Source: Stenopsyche tienmushanensis (taxonomy: Eukaryota; Arthropoda; Insecta; Trichoptera; Stenopsychidae). Taken from it: a DNA stretch of 64,000 bases. This document shows, piece after piece, positions 44,981-57,930 of the stretch (its first letter is position 1; each line of letters begins with the position of its first letter). Location: the NCBI GenBank assembly GCA_008973525.1, contig WACJ01000314.1:310001-374000 (forward strand). The letters run 5' to 3'. The position numbers and the translations under genes were made by a program. The notes below the pieces were generated by a model. The model was not told the DNA's origin. It saw only the letters and a list, made by a program, of their open reading frames with translations, and searched no databases.

Positions 44981-45834
44981 TTCGCCTGTACTTAATGTGT
45001 TAAATGGAGCAGTATGGAATAGATATTCATGCTTTTCTATAAAAATTACATTGCTGGAAGCTATTACGATGATATAAGTTCAATTACTTTGAAGGAAATT
45101 AAATCAGCTATCGAATGCAAAAGTAAATTTAGCTGATGAACTTATTATCTAAGAATGTAATTTGGAACGAAAAAAAACAGAAGCATAAATGGAATGGAAA
45201 AAAATCGGTCATTAAGAATTAATATTTTCGCATGTTAGATTTTTATGTTTTTATATGAAATAAGCAATTAAGTTGAACACAAATTCATCATGAAATATAA
45301 ACTAAAATATTAAAATAAGATAAATTAATATCAGTAGTAGTATTAATTGGGTAAGATATTCACAATGACGATATAAAAATTGCCAACATATAAATGCACG
45401 CATCAGCAATACTTTTGTATAAAAATAAAACATATATTTACAGAATCCTTATTAAATAAAGAACGTATCAATAAATAAATATAGGAAAATTTGTTTCGTT
45501 TAATAACATTGGCATAATTCTAGTGTAATAGATTCATGTTTCGTATTGCATTTTATCCATCTCATGGTACAAAACTGCTAAATGTTCGATGTATCAATGC
45601 AGTCTTGCCTAAAAATAAAATAAGACGATATAGAAAACAAACACAAAAATATAATAGAATGAGACAATACTTTACCTTATATGATAAAGCTTAATTAAAT
45701 TAACCCAAATATAACAGAATTTTTAAGATTCTGACTGTAGTACTACCACACATTCAATTTATTTAGATAAAAAGTATATGTATTTGCAATTGAGTTTACC
45801 TGCCAAAAAATACTCTATTGAAAGTACAAATGTT

Positions 45835-46190
45835 TCATAATACATTAGTAAATTTTATCATTTTTGCTATCAAATCAGTTGGCTTTTTATGGATCGAATA
45901 CGGTACGAAATTTGTCCTAAAATAAAAACAACCGGTTTTCTTAAATCCAAAATTAGAATCAATAAATAAACAATATGATACAAAGACAAAAACTGAAATA
46001 AAGCAAGGACGTACCATTTTAATACTGCAGTATGACTGTGATGATGCTGTAGTGGGTCTTGGTAGATATCTGAACACTTTAAAACCCGTCGAGGTTTCTC
46101 CTGATATAACCTGATATTTTCACGTATACACACATTTAGATTAAAAAGATATGCAGATTTATTTAAAGGACTTGATTGAAAATTTGCCAA
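45835..46190 (-). CDS. Candidate two-exon gene (85 codons)
   Basis: ATG at 46190-46188, exon 1 to 46015 (MANFQSSPLNKSAYLF...LKCSDIYQDPLQHHHSH...), donor AAAATG|GTACGT. A 98-bp intron ends TTTTTATTTTAG; exon 2 45916 to TGA at 45835-45837 (TNFVPYSIHKKPTDLIAKM). The split codon TG|G and both flanking frames agree, giving 258 bp in all. A second acceptor within exon 1 (AATATCAG at about 46111) would give a shorter internal exon in the same frame. No signal peptide and no recognised domain. Confidence 0.35.
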
Positions 46191-46199
46191 AAATTAGCG

Positions 46200-47084
46200 G
46201 TACTTAAGTGTTAGATGTAAAGGTATAAACCTCTGCCGAATATTATAAATTCATCAAATACCTTCAGAAAAAAATTATATTTTAAAACGAATCAGAAAAA
46301 TTTTAATAAGGAAATAAAAATGGGCAGATCGTGCAATATTTTTTTAAAAATCAATATTTCTTATAAATGTAAATTTAATGACAAGATGAATATAATACTT
46401 AACAGTTCGTGACTATAAAAAAACTGATTTCATATGAAATCTCAAGAAAGGAATTAAAAAGCAGCAAAGAGTCCGTACAATTTTCATATCAAACAATACC
46501 TAATAATAAATATTTTAATTGACTTGAGATGCTAGAAATATTCATAACTAATATTAATTTAAGGTAAGAAATTGTGTTTCGAAAGAAACGTGTCAAGATG
46601 ATGATCAATACATGTTCTATGGATTTTGGTAGCTCAAAGGTCAGTTGATAACATCTGAAATCATTAATATTTAACATAGGAGAAAATTAAATCATAATCA
46701 AATATATAATTTCGCTTTAATGATATTCACTTGATGTAAATGAAAAGAAGAACAAAACTTTATCAAAATGCAACAGTTATTTCGAATATTGGTAGTGGAA
46801 TAATCAAATATATTCCTCGAAATTGCTGAAAAAATGAAAAGAAATGTATTAATCAATTTTAATATCAAATTTTCGAAGATTCGATATTAGCTTCCCTGGT
46901 ATAGGAGTGGAACTCGAATGGTCCTGAAAACTTAAAATAAAATTTAACATCGACATTGCATGATGTTGAAGATATTCAGTGGAGGATTTACGTATAGGCG
47001 CAGAAAGCATGCTCTTCAGGTCTCAAAAATTCAGGGAACCATAAAAAGTTTTTGACCAAACGCGTAATAAACAAGGGATTCATA
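46200..47084. other. AT-rich DNA, no gene seen
   Basis: Only chance-length open frames; no repeats with the rest of the window apart from the dispersed element that follows. Confidence 0.5.
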
Positions 47085-47270
47085 ATGCTCAAAAAATATG
47101 TTCATCTTTTGAAAAACAACGATTTCACTTTTACTTGGCACGTAGAAGTCGTGGTTGAACTTTCAATAGAAAAACTAGGCCGTGCTCTGCTCTAATGCCG
47201 TGTAACAGTGAAACCGTAACAGGAAACCTCGATATATCGAGGGCCGAATTTGTCCCAGGTCGAAAAATCA
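47085..47270. repeat. Dispersed repeat, copy b, with 16-bp palindrome
   Basis: Counterpart of 44801-44980. Contains CCTCGATATATCGAGG (47227-47242), a perfect palindrome not present in copy a. Confidence 0.6.
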
Positions 47271-48503
47271 AATAGGTTCAGAGAGCTTCAAATTTAAATT
47301 GTACCAAGGGCCTCTCAAGTGCTAAATCCGCCAATCATGATGCTATATTCAAGATCAAAAATAACAACATTTCGTTGCAATGTGGGATTAGTAATAGCTA
47401 ATATAAATATTAAGACTTGCGAATAAATATCGAAATAAATAAAAGAAGCAAGTGAAATGTCCAAAGAGAAGCAAGTATTGCCAATAAACCTAAAAGTGGT
47501 ATTTAAAAGTATAAAAGAATAAATATAACTAGAGACATTAATAAAATTATAAAAATAAGAATGTAATATGGGATCGAATAAACTGAACACCGCTGTTATA
47601 TCTGAAATATAAAATACATTGTTTTAATATAAGACAAATGTAAAATTATGCATATTTAAAAAGATTAAGTATTATCAAGTTTAGGAGACCAAACGACAAT
47701 TGACAATAGCGGATTTGGAAGATCCTCTCTGTTGACGTGGAAGACATGAAACAATAGAGAAGACACGTTAATCAATCCATTCAACAGAGTGAGAGCACTC
47801 GATGGAGTACTCCGGTGATTGCAATAAAAACATCGACTTCACAGATCCACATATTAAACACGAAACAGTCCTTCTACCCTTATATACTACGTCAAAAATG
47901 GAAAAGGCTTTATTTTATTTAAGGCATGTATTTATCATTCCGTTTCCATTTTTGAATTTACGGAGAATACTTGACCACGTCAATAAACATAAAATACTTT
48001 AATTGCAATCGGTATCTGATAGCTTTTCGGTTATCGTTTGCGGATTTTGAATAAGACTACATTTTGATGTCGTTAATGTCTCGTATGGTAATTGTCGCAA
48101 TCAAGTGTGCTCTGTGTCATTAAAATAATACATGCGACAAAACATATTAAATTCGAGTGACTTTTACAAATGGATACCCTCATATTAGGTTACATATCAT
48201 GGGACTACCAGGAAATTCTCATATCTCGTAGTGTTGCAGTTTTAAGGATTATAGGTTTGAAATTAGTCAAAAATTAGTACGAGTGTGCCGAAAATTTCCT
48301 GTGCTTAACGTATTCTTAGTTCTAGAATTTCTTATAAACTATTTGGAGCGATAGCTGTTTCGACTTTCAACAGTTGTTTTTCTTGAAGAAACAGTCGTCG
48401 CAATTAATTTTTGCGTTCAAACTTCAGAGAATTTAATTCAGTTGTTGAACTCGCCGCTCAAACGAGTTGGATACAAATATACTGAAGATATGAAGTGCAA
48501 CAA

Positions 48504-48695
48504 CTATTTTAAGCGCGTTATGGACATTATATCAATGCGATGGGTAGTCTCCGGAGAAGAGACTCCAAATGCCACCGAAAAATTCACTTCGAATAACTTG
48601 ACGAAGAGTATCGATGGTAAGGCACATTTCGCGTTAGTAAAAGCTATCATATTAACGGCGTTATCGTTTTGAAAGCTGGGCCCTGAGCCCAGCAT
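48504..48695 (-). other. Recurrent 63-codon minus-strand frame in the 1319-bp monomer
   Basis: Read from an acceptor-like TTTTCTTTTTCAG just upstream (48706-48718), the minus strand is open: GKIAMLGSGPSFQN..., FTNAKCALPSILFVKLF, then VAFGVSSPETTH. The frame is intact in eleven of twelve monomers; near 55.1 kb an extra G breaks it. Two monomers extend it to 85 codons by a TAG-to-AAG-type change. The plus strand of the same stretch is also open in some monomers (48442-48672, 53718-53948). A gene fragment captured in the satellite is possible; I recognise no family. Confidence 0.25.
48675..48693. repeat. GC-rich hairpin in every monomer
   Basis: GCTGGGC CCTGA GCCCAGC, a perfect 7-bp stem, unchanged in all monomers read (for example 49994, 51313, 52632). 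It is one of the few GC-rich sites of the monomer. Confidence 0.8.
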
Positions 48696-51600
48696 CGCAA
48701 TTTTACCTGAAAAAGAAAACAGAAGAAATGATTAAGCATCGATGAACAATTATGATGATATGTCGCGAATGAAAGAAGAGCGATAGCGAGCGATCGTACC
48801 GTTAAGTTTTCGAGGCACAAACATACTATTGTCGAATTGATAATTTAGTAGATATCCAAAGACAAAACCGCTTTGTGAATTTAATTTGACCGTTAATTGT
48901 CTGTTGGATGAACTCTGACGGTTTATCGTTGAAAATGCTAAAGCGACCAGGTAATCATATAAAGTCTTTTCAATCGTACGTCGTTCCTTCCATCGAGTTT
49001 AGGAGACCAAACGACAATTGACAATAGCGGATTTGGAAGATCCTCTCTGTTGACGTGGAAGACATGAAACAATAGAGAAGACACGTCAATCAATCCATTC
49101 AACAAGTTGAGAGCACTCGATGGAGTACTCCGGTGATTGCAATAAAAACGTCGACTTCACAGATCCACATATTAAACACGAAACAGTCCTTCTACCCTTA
49201 TATACTACGTCAAAAATGGAAAAGGCATTATTTTATTTAAGGCATGTATTTATCATTCCGTTTCCATTTTTGAATTTACGGAGAACACTTGACCACGTCA
49301 ATAAATATAAAATACTTTAATTGCAATCGGTATCTGATAGCTTTTCGGTTATCGTTTTTCGGATTTTGAATAAGACTACATTTTGATGTCGTTAATGTCT
49401 CGTATGGTAATTGTCGCAATCAAGTGTGCTCTGTGTCATTAAAATAATACATGCGACAAAACATATTAAATTCGAGTGACTTTTACAAATGGATACCCTC
49501 ATATTAGGTTACATATCATGGGACTACCAGGAAATTCTCATATCTCGTAATGTTGCAGTTTTAAGGATTATAGGTTTGAAATTAGTCAAAAATTAGTACG
49601 AGTGTGCCGAAAATTTCCTGTGCTTAACGTATTCTTAGTTCTAGAATTTCTTATAAACTATTTGGAGCGATAGCTGTTTCGACTTTCAACAGTTGTTTTT
49701 CTTGAAGAAACAGTCGTCGCAATTCATTTTTGCGTTCAAACTTCAGAGAATTTAATTCAGTTGTTGAACTCGCCGCTCAAACGAGTTGGATACAAATATA
49801 CTGAAGATATGAAGTGCAACAACTATTTTAAACGCGTTATGGACATTATATCAATGCAATGAGTAGTCTCCGGAGAAGAGACTCCAAATGCCACCGAAAA
49901 ATTCACTTCGAATAACTTGACGAAGAGTATCGATGGTAAGGCACATTTCGCGTTAGTAAAAGCTATCATATTAACGGCGTTATCGTTTTGAAAGCTGGGC
50001 CCTGAGCCCAGCATCGCAATTTTACCTGAAAAAGAAAACAGAAGAAATGATTAAGCATCGATGAACAATTATGATGATATGTCGCGAATGAAAGAAGAGC
50101 GATAGCGAGCGATCGTACCGTTAAGTTTTCGAGGCACAAACATACTATTGTCGAATTGATAATTTAGTAGATATCCAAAGACAAAACCGCTTTGTGAATT
50201 TAATTTGACCGTTAATTGTCTGTTGGATGAACTCTGACGGTTAATCGTTGAAAATGCTAAAGCGACCAGGTAATCATATAAAGTCTTTTCAATCGTACGT
50301 CGTTCCTTCCATCGAGTTTAGGAGACCAAACGACAATTGACAATAGCGGATTTGGAAGATCCTCTCTGTTGAGGTGGAAGACATGAAACAATAGAGAAGA
50401 CACGTTAATCAATCCATTCAACAGAGTGAGAGCACTCGATGGAGTACTCCGGTGATTGAAATAAAAACATCGACTTCACAGATCCACATATTAAACACGA
50501 AACAGCCCTTCTACCCTTATATACTACGTCAAAAATGGAAAAGGCTTTATTTTATTTAAGGCATGGATTTATCATTCCGTTTCCATTTTTGAATTTACGG
50601 AGAACACTTGACCACGTCAATAAATATAAAATACTTTAATTGCAATCGGTATCTGATAGCTTTTCGGTTATCGTTTTTCGGATTTTGAATAAGACTACAT
50701 TTTGATGTCGTTAATGTCTCGTATGGTAATTGTCGCAATCAAGTGTGCTCTGTGTCATTAAAATAATACATGCGACAAAACATATTAAATTCGAGTGACT
50801 TTTACAAATGGATACCCTCATATTAGGTTACATATCATGGGACTACCAGGAAATTCTCATATCTCGTAATGTTGCAGTTTTAAGGATTATAGGTTTGAAA
50901 TTAGTCAAAAATTAGTACGAGTGTGCCGAAAATTTCCTGTGCTTAACGTATTCTTAGTTCTAGAATTTCTTATAAACTATTTGGAGCGATAGCTGTTTCG
51001 ACTTTCAACAGTTGTTTTTCTTGAAGAAACAGTCGTCGCAATTAATTTTTGCGTTCAAACTTCAGAGAATTTAATTCAGTTGTTGAACTCGCCGCTCAAA
51101 CGAGTTGGATACAAATATACTGAAGATATGAAGTGCAACAACTATTTTAAACGCGTTATGGACATTATATCAATGCCATGAGTAGTCTCCCGAGAAGAGA
51201 CTCCAAATGCCACCGAAAAATTCACTTCGAATAACTTGACGAAGAGTATCGTTGGTAAGGCACATTTCGCGTTAGTAAAAGCTATCATATTAACGGCGTT
51301 ATCGTTTTGAAAGCTGGGCCCTGAGCCCAGCATCGCAATTTTACCTGAAAAAGAAAACAGAAGAAATGATTAAGCATCGATGAACAATTATGATGATATG
51401 TCGCGAATGAAAGAAGAGCGATAGCGAGCGATCGTACCGTTAAGTTTTCGTGGCACAAACATACTATTGTCGAATTGATAATTTAGTAGATATCCAAAGA
51501 CAAAACCGCTTTGTGAATTTAATTTGACCGTTAATTGTCTGTTGGATGAACTCTGACGGTTAATCGTTGAAAATGCTAAAGCGACCAGGTAATCATATAA

Positions 51601-54600
51601 AGTCTTTTCAATCGTACGTCGTTCCTTCCATCGAGTTTAGGAGACCAAACGACAATTGACAATAGCGGATTTGGAAGATCCTCTCTGTTGAGGTGGAAGA
51701 CATGAAACAATAGAGAAGACACGTTAATCAATCCATTCAACAGAGTGAGAGCACTCGATGGAGTACTCCGGTGATTGCAATAAAAACATCGACTTCACAG
51801 ATCCACATATTAATCACGAAACAGCCCTTCTACCCTTATATACTACGTCAAAAATGGAAAAGGCTTTATTTTATTTAAGGCATGTATTTATCATTCCGTT
51901 TCCATTTTTGAATTTACGGAGAACACTTGACCACGTCAATAAATATAAAATACTTTAATTGCAATCGGTATCTGATAGCTTTTCGGTTATCGTTTTTCGG
52001 ATTTTGAATAAGACTACATTTTGATGTCGTTAATGTCTCGTATGGTAATTGTCGCAATCAAGTGTGCTCTGTGTCATTAAAATAATACATGCGACAAAAC
52101 ATATTAAATTCGAGTGACTTTTACAAATGGATACCCTCATATTAGGTTACATATCATGGGACTACCAGGAAATTCTCATATCTCGTAATGTTGCAGTTTT
52201 AAGGATTATAGGTTTGAAATTAGTCAAAAATTAGTACGAGTGTGCCGAAAATTTCCTGTGCTTAACGTATTCTTGGTTCTAGAATTTCTTATAAACTATT
52301 TGGAGCGATAGCTGTTTCGACTTTCAACAGTTGTTTTTCTTGAAGAAACAGTCGTCGCAATTAATTTTTGCGTTCAAACTTCAGAGAATTTAATTCAGTT
52401 GTTGAACTCGCCGCTCAAACGAGTTGGATACAAATATACTGAAGATATGAAGTGCAACAACTTTTTTAAACGCATTATGGACATTATATCAATGCAATGA
52501 GTAGTCTCCGGAGAAGAGACTCCAAATGCCACCGAAAAATTCACTTCGAATAACTTGACGAAGAGTATCGATGGTAAGGCACATTTCGCGTTAGTAAAAG
52601 CTATCATATTAACGGCGTTATCGTTTTGAAAGCTGGGCCCTGAGCCCAGCATCGCAATTTTACCTGAAAAAGAAAACAGAAGAAATGATTAAGCATCGAT
52701 GAACAATTATGATGATATGTCGCGAATGAAAGAAGAGCGATAGCGAGCGATCGTACCGTTAAGTTTTCGAGGCACAAACATACTATTGTCGAATTGATAA
52801 TTTAGTAGATATCCAAAGACAAAACCGCTTTGTGAATTTAATTTGACCGTTAATTGTCTGTTGGATGAACTCTGACGGTTAATCGTTGAAAATGCTAAAG
52901 CGACCAGGTAATCATATAAAGTCTTTTCAATCGTACGTCGTTCCTTCCATCGAGTTTAGGAGACCAAACGACAATTGACAATAGCGGATTTGGAAGATCC
53001 TCTCTGTTGACGTGGAAGACATGAAACAATAGAGAAGACACGTTAATCAATCCATTCAACAGAGTGAGAGCACTCGATGGAGTACTCCGGTGATTGCAAT
53101 AAAAACGTCGACTTCACAGATCCACATATTAAACACGAAACAGCCCTTCTACCCTTATATACTACGTCAAAAATGGAAAAGGCTTTATTTTATTTAAGGC
53201 ATGTATTTATCATTCCGTTTCCATTTTTGAATTTACGGAGAACACTTGACCACGTCAATAAATATAAAATACTTTAATTGCAATCGGTATCTGATAGCTT
53301 TTCGGTTATCGTTTTTCGGATTTTGAATAAGACTACATTTTGATGTCGTTAATGTCTCGTATGGTAATTGTCGCAATCAAGTGTGCTCTGTGTCATTAAA
53401 ATAATACATGCGACAAAACATATTAAATTCGAGTGACTTTTACAAATGGATACCCTCATATTAGGTTACATATCATGGGACTACCAGGAAATTCTCATAT
53501 CTCGTAATGTTGCAGTTTTAAGGATTATAGGTTTGAAATTAGTCAAAAATTAGTACGAGTGTGCCGAAAATTTCCTGTGCTTAACGTATTCTTAGTTCTA
53601 GAATTTCTTATAAACTATTTGGAGCGATAGCTGTTTCGACTTTCAACAGTTGTTTTTCTTGAAGAAACAGTCGTCGCAATTAATTTTTGCGTTCAAACTT
53701 CAGAGAATTTAATTCAGTTGTTGAACTCGCCGCTCAAACGAGTTGGATACAAATATACTGAAGATATGAAGTGCAACAACTATTTTAAACGCGTTATGGA
53801 CATTAAATCAATGCGATGGGTAGTCTCCGGAGAAGAGACTCCAAATGCCACCGAAAAATTCACTTCGAATAACTTGAGGAAGAGTATCGTTGGTAAGGCA
53901 CATTTCGCGTTAGTAAAAGCTATCATATTAACGGCGTTATCGTTTTGAAAGCTGGGCCCTGAGCCCAGCATCGCAATTTTACCTGAAAAAGAAAACAGAA
54001 GAAATGATTAAGCATCGATGAACAATTATGATGATATGTCGCGAATGAAAGAAGAGCGATAGCGAGCGATCGTACCGTTAAGTTTTCGTGGCACAAACAT
54101 ACTATTGTCGAATTGATAATTTAGTAGATATCCAAAGACAAAACCGCTTTGTGAATTTAATTTGACCGTTAATTGTCTGTTGGATGAACTCTGACGGTTA
54201 ATCGTTGAAAATGCTAAAGCGACCAGGTAATCATATAAAGTCTTTTCAATCGTACGTCGTTCCTTCCATCGAGTTTAGGAGACCAAACGACAATTGACAA
54301 TAGCGGATTTGGAAGATCCTCTCTGTTGACGTGGAAGACATGAAACAATAGAGAAGACACGTTAATCAATCCATTCAACAGAGTGAGAGCACTCGATGGA
54401 GTACTCCGGTGATTGCAATAAAAACGTCGACTTCACAGATCCACATATTAAACACGAAACAGCCCTTCTACCCTTATATACTACGTCAAAAATGGAAAAG
54501 GCTTTATTTTATTTAAGGCATGTATTTATCATTCCGTTTCCATTTTTGAATTTACGGAGAACACTTGACCACGTCAATAAATATAAAATACTTTAATTGC

Positions 54601-56418
54601 AATCGGTATCTGATAGCTTTTCGGTTATCGTTTTTCGGATTTTGAATAAGACTACATTTTGATGTCGTTAATGTCTCGTATGGTAATTGTCGCAATCAAG
54701 TGTGCTCTGTGTCATTAAAATAATACATGCGACAAAACATATTAAATTCGAGTGACTTTTACAAATGGATACCCTCATATTAGGTTACATATCATGGGAC
54801 TACCAGGAAATTCTCATATCTCGTAATGTTGCAGTTTTAAGGATTATAGGTTTGAAATTAGTCAAAAATTAGTACGAGTGTGCCGAAAATTTCCTGTGCT
54901 TAACGTATTCTTAGTTCTAGAATTTCTTATAAACTATTTGGAGCGATAGCTGTTTCGACTTTCAACAGTTGTTTTTCTTGAAGAAACAGTCGTCGCAATT
55001 AATTTTTGCGTTCAAACTTCAGAGAATTTAATTCAGTTGTTGAACTCGCCGCTCAAACGAGTTGGATACAAATATACTGAAGATATGAAGTGCAACAACT
55101 ATTTTAAACGCGTTATGGACATTATATCAATGCCATGAGTAGTCTCCCGGAGAAGAGACTCCAAATGCCACCGAAAAATTCACTTCGAATAACTTGACGA
55201 AGAGTATCGTTGGTAAGGCACATTTCGCGTTAGTAAAAGCTATCATATTAACGGCGTTATCGTTTTGAAAGCTGGGCCCTGAGCCCAGCATCGCAATTTT
55301 ACCTGAAAAAGAAAACAGAAGAAATGATTAAGCATCGATGAACAATTATGATGATATGTCGCGAATGAAAGAAGAGCGATAGCGAGCGATCGTACCGTTA
55401 AGTTTTCGTGGCACAAACATACTATTGTCGAATTGATAATTTAGTAGATATCCAAAGACAAAACCGCTTTGTGAATTTAATTTGACCGTTAATTGTCTGT
55501 TGGATGAACTCTGACGGTTAATCGTTGAAAATGCTAAAGCGACCAGGTAATCATATAAAGTCTTTTCAATCGTACGTCGTTCCTTCCATCGAGTTTAGGA
55601 GACCAAACGACAATTGACAATAGCGGATTTGGAAGATCCTCTCTGTTGACGTGGAAGACATGAAACAATAGAGAAGACACGTTAATCAATCCATTCAACA
55701 GAGTGAGAGCACTCGATGGAGTACTCCGGTGATTGCAATAAAAACATCGACTTCACAGATCCACATATTAAACACGAAACAGCCCTTCTACCCTTATATA
55801 CTACGTCAAAAATGGAAAAGGCTTTATTTTATTTAAGGCATGTATTTATCATTCCGTTTCCATTTTTGAATTTACGGAGAACACTTGACCACGTCAATAA
55901 ATATAAAATACTTTAATTGCAATCGGTATCTGATAGCTTTTCGGTTATCGTTTTTCGGATTTTGAATAAGACTACATTTTGATGTCGTTAATGTCTCGTA
56001 TGGTAATTGTCGCAATCAAGTGTGCTCTGTGTCATTAAAATAATACATGCGACAAAACATATTAAATTCGAGTGACTTTTACAAATGGATACCCTCATAT
56101 TAGGTTACATATCATGGGACTACCAGGAAATTCTCATATCTCGTAATGTTGCAGTTTTAAGGATTATAGGTTTGAAATTAGTCAAAAATTAGTACGAGTG
56201 TGCCGAAAATTTCCTGTGCTTAACGTATTCTTAGTTCTAGAATTTCTTATAAACTATTTGGAGCGATAGCTGTTTCGACTTTCAACAGTTGTTTTTCTTG
56301 AAGAAACAGTCGTCGCAATTAATTTTTGCGTTCAAACTTCAGAGAATTTAATTCAGTTGTTGAACTCGCCGCTCAAACGAGTTGGATACAAATATACTGA
56401 AGATATGAAGTGCAACAA

Positions 56419-57930
56419 CTATTTTAAACGCGTTATGGACATTATATCAATGCCATGAGTAGTCTCCCGAGAAGAGACTCCAAATGCCACCGAAAAATTC
56501 ACTTCGAATAACTTGACGAAGAGTATCGTTGGTAAGGCACATTTCGCGTTAGTAAAAGCTATCATATTAACGGCGTTATCGTTTTGAAAGCTGGGCCCTG
56601 AGCCCAGCATCGCAATTTTACCTGAAAAAGAAAACAGAAGAAATGATTAAGCATCGATGAACAATTATGATGATATGTCGCGAATGAAAGAAGAGCGATA
56701 GCGAGCGATCGTACCGTTAAGTTTTCGTGGCACAAACATACTATTGTCGAATTGATAATTTAGTAGATATCCAAAGACAAAACCGCTTTGTGAATTTAAT
56801 TTGACCGTTAATTGTCTGTTGGATGAACTCTGACGGTTAATCGTTGAAAATGCTAAAGCGACCAGGTAATCATATAAAGTCTTTTCAATCGTACGTCGTT
56901 CCTTCCATCGAGTTTAGGAGACCAAACGACAATTGACAATAGCGGATTTGGAAGATCCTCTCTGTTGACGTGGAAGACATGAAACAATAGAGAAGACACG
57001 TTAATCAATCCATTCAACAGAGTGAGAGCACTCGATGGAGTACTCCGGTGATTGCAATAAAAACATCGACTTCACAGATCCACATATTAAATCACGAAAC
57101 AGCCCTTCTACCCTTATATACTACGTCAAAAATGGAAAAGGCTTTATTTTATTTAAGGCATGTATTTATCATTCCGTTTCCATTTTTGAATTTACGGAGA
57201 ACACTTGACCACGTCAATAAATATAAAATACTTTAATTGCAATCGGTATCTGATAGCTTTTCGGTTATCGTTTTTCGGATTTTGAATAAGACTACATTTT
57301 GATGTCGTTAATGTCTCGTATGGTAATTGTCGCAATCAAGTGTGCTCTGTGTCATTAAAATAATACATGCGACAAAACATATTAAATTCGAGTGACTTTT
57401 ACAAATGGATACCCTCATATTAGGTTACATATCATGGGACTACCAGGAAATTCTCATATCTCGTAATGTTGCAGTTTTAAGGATTATAGGTTTGAAATTA
57501 GTCAAAAATTAGTACGAGTGTGCCGAAAATTTCCTGTGCTTAACGTATTCTTAGTTCTAGAATTTCTTATAAACTATTTGGAGCGATAGCTGTTTCGACT
57601 TTCAACAGTTGTTTTTCTTGAAGAAACAGTCGTCGCAATTAATTTTTGCGTTCAAACTTCAGAGAATTTAATTCAGTTGTTGAACTCGCCGCTCAAACGA
57701 GTTGGATACAAATATACTGAAGATATGAAGTGCAACAACTTTTTTAAACGCATTATGGACATTATATCAATGCAATGAGTAGTCTCCGGAGAAGAGACTC
57801 CAAATGCCACCGAAAAATTCACTTCGAATAACTTGACGAAGAGTATCGTTGGTAAGGCACATTTCGCGTTAGTAAAAGCTATCATATTAACGGCGTTATC
57901 GTTTTGAAAGCTGGGCCCTGAGCCCAGCAT
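56419..57930. repeat. Higher-order duplicate of 51142-52652 within the 1319-bp array
   Basis: The pair of monomers around 51.1-52.6 kb has private variants (TCCCGAGAAG, then the TTAATCACG change at 51811, then CTTTTTTAAACGCATTATGG). They recur in the same order at 56.4-57.9 kb, offset 5277-5278 (four monomers). The second set reads TTAAATCACG, which breaks the adjacent plus-strand frame. Indicates block-wise exchange. Confidence 0.7.

Noticed and set aside
48442..48672. Serpin-like reading of the plus-strand frame in the 1319-bp monomer (WVVSGEET...FALVKAI)
   Set aside because: The resemblance to the serpin WV...T...LVNA segment is short, key Asn and following FKG.W are missing, and the frame is broken in most monomers.
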